DNA of 64,000 nucleotides from Chitinophaga pinensis. Lineage in GTDB: Bacteria; Bacteroidota; Bacteroidia; Chitinophagales; CAMDFR01. The notes under the pieces were generated by a model. That model saw nothing but the letters and a program-made list of their open reading frames with translations. It was not told where the DNA came from and did no database searches. Positions 61,572 to 64,000 of the stretch are shown one piece after another; position 1 is the first letter of the stretch, and every line of letters starts with the position of its first letter. Location: positions 124,001-188,000 of the forward strand of contig CAMDFR010000001.1 in NCBI GenBank assembly GCA_945897725.1, written 5' to 3'. The translations under genes were made by a program, and so were the position numbers.

Positions 61572-62966
61572 TTACATGTATCCGAGAATCTTTAACATAC
61601 TCTTATAACTTTGCTCTTTTGCAAAAAGCTTGGTTGTAATTTCACCTTCTTCATCTCTAGATATAATAACATGTTTAGGAGCGGGTAAAAGACAATGTTG
61701 AATACCACCATAACCAGCAATAGATTCCTGATAAGCGCCTGTATGAAAAAAACCAATATATTGTTGGTTGTCCTTGTCATATTTGGGCATATAAATGGCG
61801 TTGGCATGACTTTCACTATTATAGTAATCATCGCTATCGCAAGTTAGACCACCTAAAAAGACTCTTTCATTTTCTTTGTCCCAATTATTAATGGCTAGTA
61901 GAATAAATTTTTTATTTATTGCCCAACAATCTGGTAAGGTCGTCATGAAACTTCCATCTATCATATTCCATGCTTCTCTATCGTTTTGTTTTTTTTGGTC
62001 GAGAATAGAAAAAAGTGTAGCGCCACTCTCACCAACTGTATAGGAGCCAAACTCAGTAAAAATATGTGGTTCTTGTACACCATGGCTTTCACAAATATTT
62101 TTTATTTGTAAAATGATTTCCTCCGCCATATACTCATAATCGAAATTAAAATCGAGTTTGTTCTTAATCGGGAAACCGCCTCCTATGTTTAAGGAATCTA
62201 GTGTTGGGCAAATCTTTTTCAAATCGCAATAAATATTCACACATTTATTTAGCTCACTCCAATAATAAGCAGAATCTTGAATACCAGTATTAATGAAAAA
62301 ATGAAGCATTTTCATTTCCACCATTTTATTCTTTTTTATATTGTCCTTATAAAACTGTAAAATATCCTTATATCCAATACCCAAACGCGAGGTATAGAAT
62401 TCAAATTTAGGTTCCTCCTCACTTGCTATTCTAATACCAATCTTTGTATAGTGCTCTATCTTGCCATACAATTCGTCAAATTCATGCATGTTATCAATAA
62501 TTGGAATCACATTTGTGAAACCTGTGTTAATGAGTCTTGCAATGTTGTCGATATATTGTCCTCGTTTAAATCCATTACACACGATTAACTTATGTCGATC
62601 AATTAATCCTTGCTCCAATAGCGCATCAATAATATTAATGTCAAATGCTGATGAAGTTTCTAGGTGCACTTCATTTCGAATCACCTCTTCTAACACAAAG
62701 GAGAAATGCGAACTTTTTGTGCAGTAACAAAAATTATAGGTGCCGTTATAGTCTGCTTTCGCAATAGCAACATTAAACATCCGTTTTGCCTTTTGAATTT
62801 GAGAAGCAATCTTTGGCAAGTATGAAATTTTTAGTGGTGTACCATACTGTTTAATGATATCCATCATAGCAATATCATGAAAATAAAGTTCATCATCTAC
62901 CACTTTAAATTCCTCTTGTGGCCATTCAAATGTTTGTTCAATTAGATCAACATACTTGTTTTTCAT
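61572..62966 (-). CDS. speA: arginine decarboxylase-type fold III PLP enzyme
   Basis: 'YGTPLKISYLPKIASQIQKAKRMFNVAIAKADYNGTYNFCYCTKSSHFSFVLEEV', 'LNIGGGFPIKN', 'GAYQESIAGYGGIQHCLLP'; start MKNKYVDL. Confidence 0.85.
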   Translation of the reverse strand: MKNKYVDLIEQTFEWPQEEFKVVDDELYFHDIAMMDIIKQYGTPLKISYLPKIASQIQKAKRMFNVAIAKADYNGTYNFCYCTKSSHFSFVLEEVIRNEVHLETSSAFDINIIDALLEQGLIDRHKLIVCNGFKRGQYIDNIARLINTGFTNVIPIIDNMHEFDELYGKIEHYTKIGIRIASEEEPKFEFYTSRLGIGYKDILQFYKDNIKKNKMVEMKMLHFFINTGIQDSAYYWSELNKCVNIYCDLKKICPTLDSLNIGGGFPIKNKLDFNFDYEYMAEEIILQIKNICESHGVQEPHIFTEFGSYTVGESGATLFSILDQKKQNDREAWNMIDGSFMTTLPDCWAINKKFILLAINNWDKENERVFLGGLTCDSDDYYNSESHANAIYMPKYDKDNQQYIGFFHTGAYQESIAGYGGIQHCLLPAPKHVIISRDEEGEITTKLFAKEQSYKSMLKILGYM

Positions 62967-63073
62967 CTCAATAATTTCTTTTGATTTGGTATTCAAATAT
63001 AATCTAAATGAGTTGGATGGACCAAATTAATATAATCCAAGTGAGTTAACTTAAACTTAAATCACTAAAACAC

Positions 63074-63778
63074 CTAAATTGCTGATGCAATAGTGAGCAC
63101 ACTAAGCTTACATTGCCACTTATTTATAATGGTATATGCGCATGCTTCAAGGGTGGAACCAGTTGTTACCACATCATCTACCAATACTACATGCTTATCA
63201 ATAAATGCATTTGACTCCTTAACTTTAAAGACATTTTCGACATTTTCCCATCTCTGAATTCTATTTTTTCCTGTTTGAGAATCCGTGTTCACAACTTTCT
63301 CAAGCAGCAAGTTAGACCAAGGAATCTTCAATTTTTCCGATAATCCTTTTGCAAAGTAATCACTTTGGTTATATCCTCTTTGCCTTAATTTTTTATAGTG
63401 CAATGGAATAGGTATTATTAAGTCAGCTTGAGTAAACACCACCTCATCGTTCAATAATTGTTGAGCATATAATTGTCCAACTCGCTCTCCTACCATAGTA
63501 TTGTTTCTATATTTTAGCTGGTGCATTAATTGTTGAACCCTTCCTGTCTTCAAAAAGAGGTAAAAGGAGGCTGCGTGAAGTAGGGGAAGTCTACCCCAAA
63601 ACTTCTTCATGATTGGATTTTCCTGACTTAAATGATAATGGGTCAAGGGTAGCCTCAGCTCACACGAAATACAAATCACCTGTTCGTTTTCTGATAAATA
63701 AGCATTGCAGGCTGCACATAAATTAGGATATAACAGATTCAGTATATCCTTTTGAATCATCTTAGCAGATTGGTACAT
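63074..63778 (-). CDS. ComF family phosphoribosyltransferase-like protein
   Basis: Zn finger 'CAACNAYLSENEQVICISC', 'LIIPIPLHYKKLRQRGYNQSDYFAKGLSE', 'VVLVDDVVTTGSTLEAC'. Confidence 0.93.
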   Translation of the reverse strand: MYQSAKMIQKDILNLLYPNLCAACNAYLSENEQVICISCELRLPLTHYHLSQENPIMKKFWGRLPLLHAASFYLFLKTGRVQQLMHQLKYRNNTMVGERVGQLYAQQLLNDEVVFTQADLIIPIPLHYKKLRQRGYNQSDYFAKGLSEKLKIPWSNLLLEKVVNTDSQTGKNRIQRWENVENVFKVKESNAFIDKHVVLVDDVVTTGSTLEACAYTIINKWQCKLSVLTIASAI

Positions 63779-64000
63779 TGAAACGAAATTACACTTTTAA
63801 AAAGCTCAAATCTGATAGATCATTCAAGCATATAAAAGGACCAATTGACGATCAAATACTTTGTACTTTGATAAGTGGTAAGGAGACAAAACTAAAATAG
63901 GTGTGCCAACAATTCATATACTTTAGCAATGTATACTATTTCGATATTCCCATTCAGTACCTGAATATGATTTTGTGAGTAGGCGCTTAGAAATATTTTT

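Overview
AT-rich chromosomal window whose gene content fits a Bacteroidota genome: T9SS sorting domains, TAnnTTTG-type promoters, a fused alpha/beta 2-oxo acid dehydrogenase E1, and VTC/DUF4956 and GGGP synthase genes. It is mostly ordinary housekeeping sequence (hflX, upp, purQ, ligA, dnaA, kbl, nrdJ, rsgA, an arginine decarboxylase, comF, two IscA-type proteins, methylmalonyl-CoA mutase and epimerase) plus transport and envelope operons (TetR/TolC/HlyD/DHA2 efflux, TolC/HlyD, a peptide ABC importer, DsbD, LptC). Two tRNAs (Ser-GCT, Pro-TGG) and several hairpin terminators are visible. I saw no rRNA, CRISPR array, transposase, integrase or recognisable phage/defence island. The most interesting items are: (1) a tight five-gene cluster at 55561-59905 coding for two T9SS-exported proteins (lamin-tail; choice-of-anchor-V with a CX4CH motif), a lipoprotein, a VTC-type polyphosphate polymerase domain protein and a DUF4956 membrane protein; (2) two independent sigma factor / single-TM protein / Spy-CpxP-like periplasmic protein triads resembling CnrYXH logic; (3) a peptide importer whose two permeases carry large extra segments and which has no adjacent ATPase gene; (4) a family of palindromic and dispersed repeats confined to intergenic gaps (12054-12176, 28731-28787, 33861-34323, 48681-48772); (5) perfect 21-bp direct repeats in front of the TetR efflux operon; (6) an inverted pair of DnaA-box-like sites upstream of dnaA. 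All assignments are by eye from the translated ORFs; no database search was run.
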